Shown in pieces: positions 55,896 through 64,000 of a stretch of 64,000 nt of DNA. The stretch lies in the NCBI RefSeq assembly GCF_024171565.1, contig NZ_JALJZZ010000001.1, positions 744,001 through 808,000 on the forward strand. Direction: 5' to 3'. Both the position numbers and the translations under genes were made by a program. Positions within the stretch are counted from its first letter, which is position 1. Each line of letters begins with the position of its first letter. Source of the DNA: Okibacterium sp. HSC-33S16 (GTDB lineage: Bacteria; Actinomycetota; Actinomycetes; Actinomycetales; Microbacteriaceae). Under the pieces are notes generated by a model. It was not told where the DNA came from, ran no database searches, and was given only the letters and a program-made list of their open reading frames with translations.

Positions 55896-57119
55896 ATGGC
55901 CGGTCCGCTTCCGCTCGGTGACCCGGCACCGCCAGATGGCGTGTTGCCGGGATCTGTGCTCAACGACGTCGATTCGCGCACGCTCGCTTTTTACCTTCAT
56001 GTTCCGTTTTGCCGTGTGCGCTGCGGATACTGCGATTTCAACACCTACACGGCCACGGAGCTGCGGGGTGCGAAGCAATCCGACTACGCAGACGAAGCAG
56101 CCGCAGAGGTGGCTTTCGCGGCGCGAGCGCTTGCCGAGACCGGGCTGCCGCACCGGCAGGTCGACACCATCTTCTTTGGCGGCGGAACTCCCACGCTTCT
56201 TCCCGCTGCTGACCTCATCCGGATGCTCGACGCGGTGCGGACGCACCACGGCATCGTCCCCGGTGCCGAAATCACAACCGAAGCGAACCCCGATTCGGTC
56301 GACGCAGCGTACCTTCGGCAGTTGGCCGACGCTGGGTTCACACGCGTGTCCTTCGGCATGCAGTCGGCGGTGCCCCACGTGCTTGCCACGCTGGAACGCA
56401 CCCACGACCCGGAGCGAGTGCCGCTCGTCGTCCAGTGGGCCAAAGACGCCGGGCTGCAGGTGAGCGTTGACCTCATCTACGGCACCCCCGGTGAGACGCT
56501 CTCTGATTGGAGCACGTCGGTCGACGCGGCGCTTGCCACCCAGCCGGACCACATCTCCGCGTACTCGCTCATCGTTGAGCAAGGCACGAAACTGGCGCGA
56601 CAGATTCGGTCCGGCATCGTGGCTCTTCCCGACGAAGACCTGCAGGCAGAGATGTACGAGCTCATCGACGCCCGGCTGGCGACGGCCGGATTCTCGTGGT
56701 ACGAGGTCAGCAACTGGTCGACCTCGATTAACTCGCGGTCGCGCCATAACCTGGCCTATTGGCGGAGCCAGGACTGGTGGGGTATTGGACCCGGTGCACA
56801 CAGTCACGTCGGTGGGGTGCGCTGGTGGAATGTAAAGCACCCCGCTGCATACGCCGCTCGAATGGCAGAAGGTGTTTCGCCTGCGGTGGGCAGGGAAACG
56901 CTCGGTCGTGAGGCACGCGAGCTGGAACGGATCCTGCTGAACACCCGCATCAGGGACGGCATCGCCATCCCATCGCTGTCGAGTGAAGGTCGTGTGGCCG
57001 TGGCCGGACTCATCGCTGATGACCTGGTAAATGCCAAAGCCGCCCTCGCGGGGACAATCGAGTTGACCCTGCGGGGGCGGCTCCTGGCCGATGTGGTTGT
57101 CCGACGGCTGACCGCCTGA
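55896..57119 (+). CDS. hemW: Radical SAM heme chaperone HemW
   Basis: A 407-residue radical SAM protein. The cluster motif is CRVRCGYC (the Cys-x3-Cys-x2-Cys form) after YLHVPF, with FFGGGTPTLLP and TEANPDSVD following, and GMQSAVPHVLATLERTH before the barrel end. A HemN_C domain lies at about 310-407. HemW was long annotated as oxygen-independent coproporphyrinogen oxidase, but it lacks the extra N-terminal residues needed for that activity and acts in heme insertion into enzymes such as cytochromes. ATG at 55896 follows CACGGACCCCGCTG with a weak ribosome-binding site. Its presence fits a bd-oxidase-carrying cell. Confidence 0.94.
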   Translation: MAGPLPLGDPAPPDGVLPGSVLNDVDSRTLAFYLHVPFCRVRCGYCDFNTYTATELRGAKQSDYADEAAAEVAFAARALAETGLPHRQVDTIFFGGGTPTLLPAADLIRMLDAVRTHHGIVPGAEITTEANPDSVDAAYLRQLADAGFTRVSFGMQSAVPHVLATLERTHDPERVPLVVQWAKDAGLQVSVDLIYGTPGETLSDWSTSVDAALATQPDHISAYSLIVEQGTKLARQIRSGIVALPDEDLQAEMYELIDARLATAGFSWYEVSNWSTSINSRSRHNLAYWRSQDWWGIGPGAHSHVGGVRWWNVKHPAAYAARMAEGVSPAVGRETLGREARELERILLNTRIRDGIAIPSLSSEGRVAVAGLIADDLVNAKAALAGTIELTLRGRLLADVVVRRLTA

Positions 57120-57137
57120 CGACAAACCGGGTGGTGG

Positions 57138-57776
57138 TTACTTCACCATCCGGAAGGCAAAGAAGTAGCGGTAGGCCTGGCCGCTGTTCACCTTGACGCC
57201 GCCGATGATGCCGAAGATGATTCCCAGCACTCCGACGATCCAGGCGAGCGGGTAGAGCAGCAGGCCGATCAGGATGAACGCCAAAATCGTACCGACAATG
57301 TAGAGACCGACGACAAAAATGGTGACGGTCAGCTGGAAGTTCAGTGCTTCCTTGGCCTCCTGGCGGGTGAACGGCCCGCGGTCCTTGAACACGAGGTAGA
57401 TCACCAGTGGAGCGATCCAGCCCGCCGTGCCAGCGCCGAGGAACGCACCGAGCGCGCCGCCGAAGTGCGACAGGGACGCCCACAGCTTGTCATCAGCCTG
57501 GGTCAGGGGTGCGCCGGGCTGGCCAGCGTATGGCTGCTGTGGTCCACCGTACTGGGGTGCGCCGTACGGCTGCTGCGGAGCGCCGTACTGCGGTTGCTGC
57601 GGCGCGCCGTACTGCGGTTGCTGCGGGGCGCCGTAGGGCTGCTGCGGCGGAACAGGGCCGCCATACGGCTGCTGGGGCGGCACGGGTCCGCCCGGTGACG
57701 GCGGTGGTACCTGAGCTCCATCGCCTCCCTGCCCAGACGTGGGGTCGGGCTGCGAGGGCGTGTGAGGGTCGGTCAT
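57138..57776 (-). CDS. DUF4870 domain membrane protein with Pro/Gln/Tyr-rich N-terminus
   Basis: A 212-residue protein. The N-terminal half (about 1-95) is a low-complexity Pro, Gln, Tyr and Gly tail built on QQPYGAP/QQPQYGAP units. The C-terminal half is a DUF4870 (Tic20-like) domain with three hydrophobic helices, including HFGGALGAFLGAGTAGWIAPLVIYLVFKDRG and QEAKEALNFQLTV, the family hallmark. Function is unknown; the repetitive tail suggests surface or septal contacts. The ATG at 57776 is preferred over one 5 codons upstream. It is convergent with hemW and divergent from hrcA. Confidence 0.9.
   Translation of the reverse strand: MTDPHTPSQPDPTSGQGGDGAQVPPPSPGGPVPPQQPYGGPVPPQQPYGAPQQPQYGAPQQPQYGAPQQPYGAPQYGGPQQPYAGQPGAPLTQADDKLWASLSHFGGALGAFLGAGTAGWIAPLVIYLVFKDRGPFTRQEAKEALNFQLTVTIFVVGLYIVGTILAFILIGLLLYPLAWIVGVLGIIFGIIGGVKVNSGQAYRYFFAFRMVK
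57577..57645 (-). repeat. 24-bp coding tandem repeat (QQPQYGAP unit)
   Basis: Units at 57577-57600 and 57601-57624 differ by 1 of 24 bases, and a shortened 21-bp copy runs 57625-57645. More divergent copies lie on both sides (57541-57576 and beyond 57645). The repeat is in frame inside the DUF4870 gene. Confidence 0.85.
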
Positions 57777-57903
57777 GGCCTGGCCTTTCAATCAGAGGGC
57801 GCGCAGGGTTCGTCGCGCCGAGGATCGTCTCCGCGCAGGCGGTGCGCCCGGTGGTGACCCCACGGTACTGCGGTTTGGCTGATGCCGGCAACGCCGTACG
57901 CAA

Positions 57904-57933
57904 TTACGACGAGCCAGTTCGCCGCGCTAGAAT
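57904..57933 (+). promoter_or_regulatory. hrcA promoter
   Basis: TTACGA (57904-57909), an 18-nt spacer and TAGAAT (57928-57933) form a good housekeeping-sigma promoter. Its -10 ends at the first base of the CIRCE element, so HrcA binding would cover the transcription start. Confidence 0.75.
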
Positions 57934-57959
57934 TGGCACTCAGGAGTTATGAGTGCTAA
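57933..57959. promoter_or_regulatory. CIRCE operator
   Basis: TTGGCACTC-N9-GAGTGCTAA matches the CIRCE consensus TTAGCACTC-N9-GAGTGCTAA with one change in the left arm. It is the binding site for HrcA, encoded 49 nt downstream, so the hrcA-dnaJ unit is autoregulated by the heat-shock repressor. Confidence 0.95.
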
Positions 57960-58008
57960 TCCGGCCGGCCCCGCGTGCCGGCGGATCGAAAGCGGAGGGA
58001 GAGCGGAC

Positions 58009-59031
58009 ATGGTCTCCGAACGAAGTCTCGAAGTCCTTCGCGTCATCGTGCAGGACTACGTTGCCAGCCGCGAGCCCGTCGGTTCGAAGGGTATCGTCGA
58101 CCGCCACTCGTTTGGCGTGAGTGCCGCGACGATCCGCAACGACATGGCGCAGCTGGAAGAGGAAGAGCTCATCAGCGCTCCGCACACCTCGTCCGGCAGG
58201 ATCCCAACCGATAAGGGCTACCGGCTCTTCGTCGACCAGCTGGTAGATCGGCGGCCGCTTTCTCCCGCGCAGAAAGAGGCCATCGAAACGTTCCTGGGCC
58301 AGTCCGTTGACCTTGACGACGTTCTCGTTCGCACGGTTCGGCTGCTGTCGCAGATCACCAACCAGGTCGCCATTGTGCAATACCCGTCCTTCGCCCGCGC
58401 CACCGTGCGGCACGTGGAGATCGTGGGATTGAGCGACCACCGCCTTCTCACCGTCCTTATTACCGATACCGGACGCGTGGAACAGCGCGTCGTCGAGGTG
58501 CGCGGTCCGATCGCGCAGGAACGACTGGAATCGGTGAAGGCCAGAGTCAACACCGCCCTGGTCGGACTCGGGGTCGAGGACGCGTCCAACGCACTCGGTT
58601 CGCTTGTCGACGGCGCGCCTGCCGACGACGTCGAATTGCTCAACCGCATTGTCGCTGCACTGTCGGACCAGTTCGGGGAGTACCGCCACGACAAGCTCAT
58701 CATGGCCGGAGCCGCAAACCTCGCCCGCACCGAAGATGACTTCTCCGGCAGTATCTACCCGGTGCTCGAGGCTCTCGAACAGCAGGTCGTCCTCCTCCGA
58801 CTGTTCAGCGAGATGGCGACTGACTCACACGGGGTCTCGGCAAGCATCGGTCGGGAGAACGCGTCATTCGGGCTGGGGGAGACCTCCATCATCACGAGCA
58901 ACTATCGTTCCTCTGCTGGCGAACTTGCCAGGCTTGGGGTCCTCGGACCAACGAGAATGGATTATTCAAACAACCTTGCGGCTGTGCGTGCTGTCGCACG
59001 CTATCTCTCGCGCCAGATTGGCGAGAACTAA
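58009..59031 (+). CDS. hrcA: Heat-inducible transcription repressor HrcA
   Basis: A 340-residue repressor of the class I heat-shock genes that binds CIRCE. The N-terminal winged helix reads SLEVLRVIVQDYVASREPVGSKG, then VSAATIRNDMAQLEEEELI, diagnostic of HrcA; a GAF-like domain and dimerisation insert follow, and the C-terminus ends with GVLGPTRMDYSNNLAAVRAVARYLS, the family hallmark. ATG at 58009 follows AGCGGAGGGAGAGCGGAC. An in-frame upstream ATG would start inside CIRCE and is rejected. dnaJ follows after 83 nt. Confidence 0.97.
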   Translation: MVSERSLEVLRVIVQDYVASREPVGSKGIVDRHSFGVSAATIRNDMAQLEEEELISAPHTSSGRIPTDKGYRLFVDQLVDRRPLSPAQKEAIETFLGQSVDLDDVLVRTVRLLSQITNQVAIVQYPSFARATVRHVEIVGLSDHRLLTVLITDTGRVEQRVVEVRGPIAQERLESVKARVNTALVGLGVEDASNALGSLVDGAPADDVELLNRIVAALSDQFGEYRHDKLIMAGAANLARTEDDFSGSIYPVLEALEQQVVLLRLFSEMATDSHGVSASIGRENASFGLGETSIITSNYRSSAGELARLGVLGPTRMDYSNNLAAVRAVARYLSRQIGEN

Positions 59032-59114
59032 CCACACTTCTGCGCGGCTCGGCGCAGTGAACTACCCCGGAAGCTTGTCGAGCACATCAGCTTCCCCACG
59101 ACGAAAGGCCACGA

Positions 59115-60212
59115 GTGGCTGACCACTACGAAGTACTCGGAGTGTCCCGCGAGGCGACAACCGATGAGATCAAGAAGGCGTACCGCCGACTCGCACGCGA
59201 ACTGCACCCCGATGTGAATCCGGGTGCTGACGCCTCCGAACGGTTCAAGGAAGTCACCCACGCCTACGACGTGCTCAGCGACGCCAAGCAGCGCCAACAG
59301 TACGACATGGGCGGTTCGGGCGGTATGGGAGGCGCCGGTTTCGGCGGCTTCGGCGACATCTTCGATACCTTCTTCGGTGGCGGTCAGACCCAGCGGGGGC
59401 CCAAGTCTCGCCGCGAACGCGGACAGGATGCCCTGCTGCGCGTCGAGGTCGACCTCGACGAGGTCATCTTCGGGACCCACCGCGACCTCGAGGTCGACAC
59501 CGCTGTCCTCTGCGAAACCTGCCAGGGCTCGTGCAGTCAGCCCGGGACCTCACCGATCACCTGTGACATCTGTCATGGCTCGGGCCAGATCCAGCGCGCC
59601 GTCCGTTCGCTGCTGGGCAACGTTATGACGTCGAGCCCGTGTGGCAGCTGCCGCGGGTATGGCACGATCATCGTCTCGCCCTGCGTCACCTGCCAGGGCC
59701 AGGGCCGGGTTCGCGCGCGTCGCACGGTTCCCGTCGACATCCCAGCCGGCGTCGACACGGGTCTCCGCCTGCAGATGCCGGGCAGCGGCGAGATTGGTCA
59801 GGCCGGCGGACCGCACGGTGACCTGTACCTGGAGATCAAGGTTCGCAACCATGAGATCTTCAGCCGCAACGGTGATGACCTGCTGTGCACCCTTGACGTT
59901 CAGATGACGGATGCCATTCTCGGCGTTTCCACCACCATCCAGGCTCTTGACGGTGACGTGGACCTCGATCTCAAGCCAGGAACGCAAAGTTCGGAGGTGC
60001 TCACGATCAAGGGCCGGGGCATCACAAAGCTTCGCGGCAACGGCCGTGGCGACCTGCGCATCGGAATTCAGGTGGTGACCCCGACCAAGCTCGACCACCG
60101 CGAGAAGGAACTGATCAAGTCGTTCGCCGCCGGTCGCAAGCAGCAGGACACGCAGCTCGGACACTTCCAGCAGGGACTGTTCTCCAAGCTGCGCGATAAG
60201 TTCCTGGGTTAG
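59115..60212 (+). CDS. dnaJ: Chaperone DnaJ (DnaJ2-type)
   Basis: A 365-residue co-chaperone of DnaK. The J domain at 1-66 includes the HPD tripeptide (ELHPDVNPG), followed by a Gly/Phe-rich linker (SGGMGGAGFGGFGD). The zinc-finger region (about 130-215) has four CxxC repeats: CETCQGSC, CDICHGSG, CGSCRGYG and CVTCQGQG. The C-terminal substrate-binding domain follows. The first repeat has Cys in place of the usual final Gly, as in actinobacterial DnaJ2 proteins paired with hrcA. Start GTG at 59115 has GAAAGGCCAC upstream. It runs into rsmE after 3 nt. Confidence 0.97.
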   Translation: MADHYEVLGVSREATTDEIKKAYRRLARELHPDVNPGADASERFKEVTHAYDVLSDAKQRQQYDMGGSGGMGGAGFGGFGDIFDTFFGGGQTQRGPKSRRERGQDALLRVEVDLDEVIFGTHRDLEVDTAVLCETCQGSCSQPGTSPITCDICHGSGQIQRAVRSLLGNVMTSSPCGSCRGYGTIIVSPCVTCQGQGRVRARRTVPVDIPAGVDTGLRLQMPGSGEIGQAGGPHGDLYLEIKVRNHEIFSRNGDDLLCTLDVQMTDAILGVSTTIQALDGDVDLDLKPGTQSSEVLTIKGRGITKLRGNGRGDLRIGIQVVTPTKLDHREKELIKSFAAGRKQQDTQLGHFQQGLFSKLRDKFLG

Positions 60213-60215
60213 TCC

Positions 60216-60959
60216 GTGGCCAACCTTTACCTGAACGAGACGCTTGCCGACACGCGGGCCGGGGAGCTCATCGAACTCTCCGGGCCCGAGGCCAAACACG
60301 TGAGCGCCGTGAGCCGAGCCAAAATTGGCGACGACCTGCTCGTGGGTAATGGGCGTGGACTCTTCGCGTGGGGTGTCATTGAGACGCTCGAGGGTGGCAG
60401 GGTCGGTATCCGCGTCTCTGCTGTCCGTACCGACGAGCCCGAGACGCCGGGACTGGTGCTCGTCCAGGCCCTCGCCAAGGGTGATCGCGATGAGATGGCC
60501 ATCCAGGCGGCCACCGAGTTGGGTGTCTCCCGGATCATCCCGTGGGCGGCATCGCGCAGCGTGTCGCGGTGGGAAGGTGCCAAGAAGGAGAAAGGTCGCG
60601 CTCGGTGGGAGACCATCGTGCGCGAGGCGTCGAAGCAGTCGATTCGGTCGTTTGTTCCACCTGTTGAGGAGATGGTGACCACCGCTCAACTCGCGACCCT
60701 CGCCGCCGCATCACGGGTGCTTCTGCTCGAACCGACAGCGACGGATCGACTCGCTGACGTGACGCCGGCAAACGGAGAAAAACCCGCAAGCGATATCCTC
60801 CTCGTGGTGGGTCCCGAGGGCGGCATCAGTCCCGCAGAGCTCGAGACGCTGACAGCCGCAGGCGCACGAGCCGTGCGCCTGGGCAACACGGTCCTTCGAA
60901 CCTCATCGGCTGGACCGGCGGCACTGGCCGTGCTCAACGTTGCCCTGAGCCGCTGGTGA
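60216..60959 (+). CDS. rsmE: 16S rRNA m3U1498 methyltransferase
   Basis: A 247-residue SPOUT-class enzyme that methylates N3 of U1498 in 16S rRNA. An N-terminal PUA-like domain (about 1-72) includes SGPEAKHVSAVSRAKIGDDL, and the catalytic domain has LVQALAKGDRDEMAIQAATELG, a VGPEGGISPAELE SAM-binding knot and LRTSSAGPAALAVL at the end. It starts with GTG, 3 nt after dnaJ, the normal hrcA-dnaJ-rsmE order. Confidence 0.95.
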   Translation: MANLYLNETLADTRAGELIELSGPEAKHVSAVSRAKIGDDLLVGNGRGLFAWGVIETLEGGRVGIRVSAVRTDEPETPGLVLVQALAKGDRDEMAIQAATELGVSRIIPWAASRSVSRWEGAKKEKGRARWETIVREASKQSIRSFVPPVEEMVTTAQLATLAAASRVLLLEPTATDRLADVTPANGEKPASDILLVVGPEGGISPAELETLTAAGARAVRLGNTVLRTSSAGPAALAVLNVALSRW

Positions 60960-60994
60960 CGTGTCAAGCCGGTCCTGAACCGTTGCTCGGTTCG

Positions 60995-61000
60995 TAGGAT
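60995..61000 (+). promoter_or_regulatory. -10 element of a leaderless HIT promoter
   Basis: TAGGAT lies 6 nt before the ATG of the HIT gene (61007), so transcription should start at the A of ATG. The -35 region is poor. No ribosome-binding site is seen upstream of this ATG, which supports the leaderless reading. Confidence 0.5.
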
Positions 61001-61006
61001 AGAGCT

Positions 61007-61357
61007 ATGTCCGACACAGAGCGATCCATCTTCAGCCGCATCATTGCGCGCGAGATCCCTGCCACCATTGTTGCTGAGACCGACACCCTCATCGCCTTCG
61101 AGGACATCGCACCTCAGGCGCCCGTGCACCTCCTGGTCGTCCCCAAAACGGAGGACTATCGGAACGTGACCGAGCTCGCCAGCGGAAACCCGGCGCTGAT
61201 GGCCGAGATGGTGGCCCTCGCGCAACAACTCGCGACCGAGCGCGCCGGCGGCGACTTCCGCCTCGTTTTCAACACCGGTCCTTCGGCCGGCCAAACCGTT
61301 TTTCACGTTCACGCCCACGTCCTCGCGGGGACCCTTGGAGAGGGAACACTTGCCTGA
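61007..61357 (+). CDS. HIT family protein (HinT-like nucleotide hydrolase)
   Basis: A 116-residue histidine-triad protein. The catalytic motif FHVHAHVLAG (His-x-His-x-His) is near residues 98-107, and IFSRIIAREIPATIVAETD and AFEDIAPQAPVHLLVVPK are the HinT start and middle. Members hydrolyse AMP-lysine or other nucleoside phosphoramidates. It probably begins a leaderless transcript. It overlaps phoH by 8 nt, so HIT, phoH, ybeY and the CBS gene form one unit. Confidence 0.93.
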   Translation: MSDTERSIFSRIIAREIPATIVAETDTLIAFEDIAPQAPVHLLVVPKTEDYRNVTELASGNPALMAEMVALAQQLATERAGGDFRLVFNTGPSAGQTVFHVHAHVLAGTLGEGTLA

Positions 61358-62495
61358 ATCAGAAGACCAATCCGCCCCGATCGAACCGATCACTCCGAAC
61401 CGGGCCGCCCAGGACCGGCACGCTGTGTCCCCGGCCGCCGAGTCGGCTGAAGCGCACCTGCACGTCGACGGCGTCGCAATGGTACGGCTGCTCGGCGCCC
61501 AAGACCGGCTGCTCGGCACCATCGAGACCCAGTACCCCGACGTGTCGCTGCACGTTCGTGGAAACCAGATCACCCTGTCCGGCGAACCGACACAGGTGCA
61601 GGCCGCTCGCGTGCTCATCGAAGAGCTCATCGAACTGGTCAAGAACGGGCAGGACCTCGACCCGATCGAAGTTCGCTCATCCGCTCGCATCCTCGACGAC
61701 GCCTCAGGGCGCCCATCCGAACTCCTCGGGCAGGCCATTCTGACGTCGCGCGGAAAGACCATTCGGCCCAAGACACTCGGTCAGAAAGAATACGTTGACG
61801 CGGTGGATGAGAACACCATCGTGTTCGGTATCGGCCCGGCAGGAACGGGCAAGACCTACCTCGCCATGGCGAAGGCGGTGCAGGCTCTCCAGCGGAAAGA
61901 GGTCGAGCGCATCATCCTCACGCGCCCGGCAGTCGAGGCAGGTGAACGCCTGGGCTTCCTGCCCGGAACCCTCACAGACAAGATCGACCCCTATCTTCGC
62001 CCGTTGTACGACGCCCTCAACGAGATGATGGATCCTGAGCTCGTTCCCAAACTGCTCGCAGCGGGAACCGTTGAGGTCGCCCCACTGGCCTACATGAGAG
62101 GACGGACGCTGAACAACGCGTTCATCGTCCTTGACGAGGCCCAAAACACCACACCCGAGCAAATGAAGATGTTCCTCACGCGTCTCGGCTTCGGCTCCAA
62201 GATGATCGTCACCGGCGACGTCACTCAGATTGACCTTCCGGTTGGTGCTTCCGGTCTTCGGTTGGTGACCCGGGTGCTCGACGGAATCGATGACATCCAC
62301 TTTGCTCGCCTGACGAGCGATGATGTCGTACGACACTCGCTCGTAGCCCGCATCGTCGACGCGTACAGCGAGTACGACCAGGTGAAGCAGGCCGAGCGCT
62401 TCGAGCGCAATCAGGCACAAGAGTTCGCCAACCGGGCAGAACGCAGGGGAGCGGCGCCGCGCGACCGCGCCCAGAGAAGAGGAAAAAGTTCGTGA
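61350..62495 (+). CDS. PhoH family ATPase
   Basis: A protein of about 381 residues with an N-terminal KH-like region (about 40-110), then the PhoH domain: Walker A GPAGTGKTYLAMAKAV (about 165-180), LTRPAVEAGERLGFLPG, Walker B FIVLDEAQNTTPEQMKMFLTR and VTGDVTQIDLP. PhoH proteins are P-loop ATPases related to RNA helicases and usually sit beside ybeY, as here, suggesting a role in rRNA or RNA turnover. Likely start is TTG at 61350, with GGAGAGGGAA upstream; a TTG five codons earlier is the alternative. It overlaps ybeY by 4 nt. Confidence 0.93.
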   Translation: MPESEDQSAPIEPITPNRAAQDRHAVSPAAESAEAHLHVDGVAMVRLLGAQDRLLGTIETQYPDVSLHVRGNQITLSGEPTQVQAARVLIEELIELVKNGQDLDPIEVRSSARILDDASGRPSELLGQAILTSRGKTIRPKTLGQKEYVDAVDENTIVFGIGPAGTGKTYLAMAKAVQALQRKEVERIILTRPAVEAGERLGFLPGTLTDKIDPYLRPLYDALNEMMDPELVPKLLAAGTVEVAPLAYMRGRTLNNAFIVLDEAQNTTPEQMKMFLTRLGFGSKMIVTGDVTQIDLPVGASGLRLVTRVLDGIDDIHFARLTSDDVVRHSLVARIVDAYSEYDQVKQAERFERNQAQEFANRAERRGAAPRDRAQRRGKSS

Positions 62496-62953
62496 GCATC
62501 GAGATCAACAACGAGTCAGCGATTGATGTTGATGAGTCAGCCATCCTCCGGCTGGCCGACTACGCACTCGGTGCAATGCACGTCTCAAACGAAGCCGACC
62601 TGAACATCGTGCTCGTCGACGAGGCCGCGATGGAACAGCTCCACGTGCAGTGGATGGACGAGCCCGGGCCGACCGATGTTCTGAGCTTTCCCATGGACGA
62701 ACTCCGCCCGGGAACCGAGGAAGCCCCGACCCCGGCCGGACTGCTCGGTGACATCGTTCTCTGCCCCCAGGTCGCCGAAGGCCAAGCCGAAACTGCCGGG
62801 CACTCAACCCTTCAAGAACTCCTGCTGCTGACGACCCACGGGATCCTGCACCTGCTCGGATTCGACCACGCCGAGCCAGCTGAGGAGCGCGAGATGTTCG
62901 GCATCCAGCGCGATATTCTGCTTGGCTTCAGCGTCGAGGAGCGCCGCTCCTAA
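62492..62953 (+). CDS. ybeY: rRNA maturation RNase YbeY
   Basis: A 153-residue zinc endoribonuclease needed for 16S rRNA 3'-end maturation and ribosome quality control. The zinc motif is HGILHLLGFDH (His-x3-His-x5-His; about 123-133), and TDVLSFPMDE and GLLGDIVLCP precede it, all diagnostic. It starts with GTG, in a GTGA overlap with phoH. The 3-nt gap to the CBS gene keeps it inside the HIT-phoH-ybeY unit. Confidence 0.96.
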   Translation: MSIEINNESAIDVDESAILRLADYALGAMHVSNEADLNIVLVDEAAMEQLHVQWMDEPGPTDVLSFPMDELRPGTEEAPTPAGLLGDIVLCPQVAEGQAETAGHSTLQELLLLTTHGILHLLGFDHAEPAEEREMFGIQRDILLGFSVEERRS

Positions 62954-62956
62954 ACC

Positions 62957-64000
62957 ATGACCCTTTTCTGGTTCATCGCCGGAGCGATTCTGCTCGTCGC
63001 CTTCGGTGGACTCATGGCGTCTGTCGACGCTGCCATTGGCGTCAAGTCGCGGGCGGACATCGCCGAACTCGCGGCCAACTCCCGTCGTCCGGCGGCCCTG
63101 CAGGGGATCGCGGATGACCCGAACGCACACCTCAACGCCGTCAACTTCATCCGTATCCTTGCCGAAACGACAGCGGCTGTCCTCGTCACGCTCGCGTTCG
63201 CGTTCAGCCTCGAGAGCCAGTGGCTCGTGCTGCTGCTCTCGGCGCTCATCATGACCGCTGTGTCCTTCGTCCTGGTGGGCGCGAGCCCACGCAGCTACGG
63301 CCGAACTCACGCTGACACGATCCTCCGGCTCGCCGGGCCCCTCGTTCGGTTCATCCGAGTTCTCCTGGGACCACTCGCTGACGCTCTTGTCGCCCTGGGT
63401 AATCGCGTGACGCCCGGTGTGGCCCGCAACGCGTCATTCTCCAGCGAAGAGCAACTGCTCAGCATGGTGGATGAGGCGACCGAACTCGATGTCCTTGAAG
63501 AGGACGACCGCGAGCTCATCCACAGCATCTTCGAGTTCAACGAGACAGTGGTGCGCGAGGTCATGATCCCGCGCACCGACATGGTCACGGTCGACGCATC
63601 GGTGACCGTCCAACAGGCCATGAGCCTCTTCCTTCGCACCGGCGTATCCCGGGTTCCGGTCACCGACGGAGAGGTCGACGAGGTCGTGGGCATCCTCTAC
63701 CTCAAGGATGTCGTACGGCTCGTTCACGAGGGCGACGAAAAGGCGAACAGCGTCACCGTCCAAAGTCTCGCCCGTGAAGCGCTCTTCGTCCCGGAGTCGA
63801 AGAAGGCAGACTCTCTCCTGCAACAGATGCAACTGGAGTCGAATCACCTCGCCATGGTTGTTGACGAATACGGCGGAATCGCCGGTCTGGTCACCCTGGA
63901 AGACCTTTTGGAGGAACTCGTTGGAGAGATCTCCGACGAGTACGACGCGGACAGCCGCGACGTGGAGCAGCTGCCCGACGGTCGCTACCGAGTCAACGCC
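62957..64000 (+). CDS. HlyC/CorC family transporter-associated protein (DUF21-CBS), cut by window end
   Basis: The first 348 codons are present. Four hydrophobic segments (about 1-25, 60-82, 86-108 and 115-140) form a DUF21/CNNM-like membrane domain. A CBS pair follows at about 190-320, with the family motif VMIPRTDMVTVDAS, GILYLKDVV and VVDEYGGIAGLVTLEDLLEE(L). The start of a CorC_HlyC C-terminal domain (DGRYRVNA) is reached at the edge. Relatives are implicated in magnesium or cobalt efflux; hemolysin activity is not expected. It is the last gene visible in the HIT-phoH-ybeY unit. Confidence 0.93.
   Translation, partial: MTLFWFIAGAILLVAFGGLMASVDAAIGVKSRADIAELAANSRRPAALQGIADDPNAHLNAVNFIRILAETTAAVLVTLAFAFSLESQWLVLLLSALIMTAVSFVLVGASPRSYGRTHADTILRLAGPLVRFIRVLLGPLADALVALGNRVTPGVARNASFSSEEQLLSMVDEATELDVLEEDDRELIHSIFEFNETVVREVMIPRTDMVTVDASVTVQQAMSLFLRTGVSRVPVTDGEVDEVVGILYLKDVVRLVHEGDEKANSVTVQSLAREALFVPESKKADSLLQQMQLESNHLAMVVDEYGGIAGLVTLEDLLEELVGEISDEYDADSRDVEQLPDGRYRVNA

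Noticed and set aside
57541-57700. CRISPR-like repeats
   Set aside because: The repeats are directly adjacent, in frame and lie within the DUF4870 coding sequence; there are no spacers or cas genes.
57949-58008. Upstream in-frame ATG for hrcA
   Set aside because: It lies inside the CIRCE element and would add 20 residues not found in HrcA; the ATG at 58009 has an excellent ribosome-binding site.

Overview
The window is a piece of a high-GC Gram-positive chromosome, most likely from a member of the Actinomycetota family Microbacteriaceae. This is inferred from the gene order (ileS-folC-DUF4233-ndk, then rne-rplU-rpmA-obg-proBA-nadD-rsfS-tRNA-Ala, then leuS-comEA-comEC-holA-rpsT-lepA-hemW-hrcA-dnaJ-rsmE-HIT-phoH-ybeY). 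It also rests on frequent GTG starts, ATGA/GTGA gene overlaps, candidate leaderless promoters (a -10 hexamer 6 to 7 nt before the start codon), a translational ileS T-box and a DnaJ2-type chaperone. No phage, transposon, plasmid origin or CRISPR array is visible; nearly all of the window is housekeeping.

Layout. 1-235: start of valS (minus strand). 371-5457: a dipeptide/nickel-type ABC importer operon on the minus strand, divergent from a TetR regulator (5602-6210), with two inverted repeats between them. 6207-8358: an AAA ATPase divergent from a YtrA-like GntR regulator plus a DUF1648 membrane protein; a perfect dyad sits inside a leaderless promoter. 8400-14166: T-box leader, ileS, folC, DUF4233 and ndk, closed by a strong terminator. 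14236-14829: VKOR. 14830-17689: rne with a long structured leader. 18224-25196: rplU-rpmA, obgE-proB-proA, a small membrane protein, nadD, a disordered membrane protein, rsfS and tRNA-Ala(GGC).

25200-45782 is the more variable half: a lipoprotein and two unrecognised small genes; YchJ; a flavin reductase; a TRIC channel; a zinc alcohol dehydrogenase with a GH3 enzyme; and a FUSC transporter behind an AlkZ-like DNA glycosylase that is divergent from an HMCES/YedK gene across a 14-bp inverted repeat. Next comes a minus-strand BlaI-M56 protease-DedA-App1 cluster, divergent from cydABDC (cytochrome bd and its assembly transporter). The gap between blaI and cydA holds three copies of one dyad (TTCTAC-N5-GTAGAA). 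A TetR gene, an F420/deazaflavin-type reductase and pabB follow.

45838-64000 is housekeeping again: leuS; the DNA-uptake pair comEA-comEC; holA; rpsT; lepA; DUF1990; hemW; a DUF4870 protein; CIRCE-hrcA-dnaJ-rsmE; HIT-phoH-ybeY; and the start of a CorC/HlyC-type CBS protein cut by the window end.

The observations most worth following up are the BlaI-type dyads in front of cydABDC together with the attached M56/DedA/App1 genes, the AlkZ-HMCES divergent repair pair with its shared palindrome, and the structured rne leader. No wholly new system is evident; these are regulatory and neighbourhood hypotheses.
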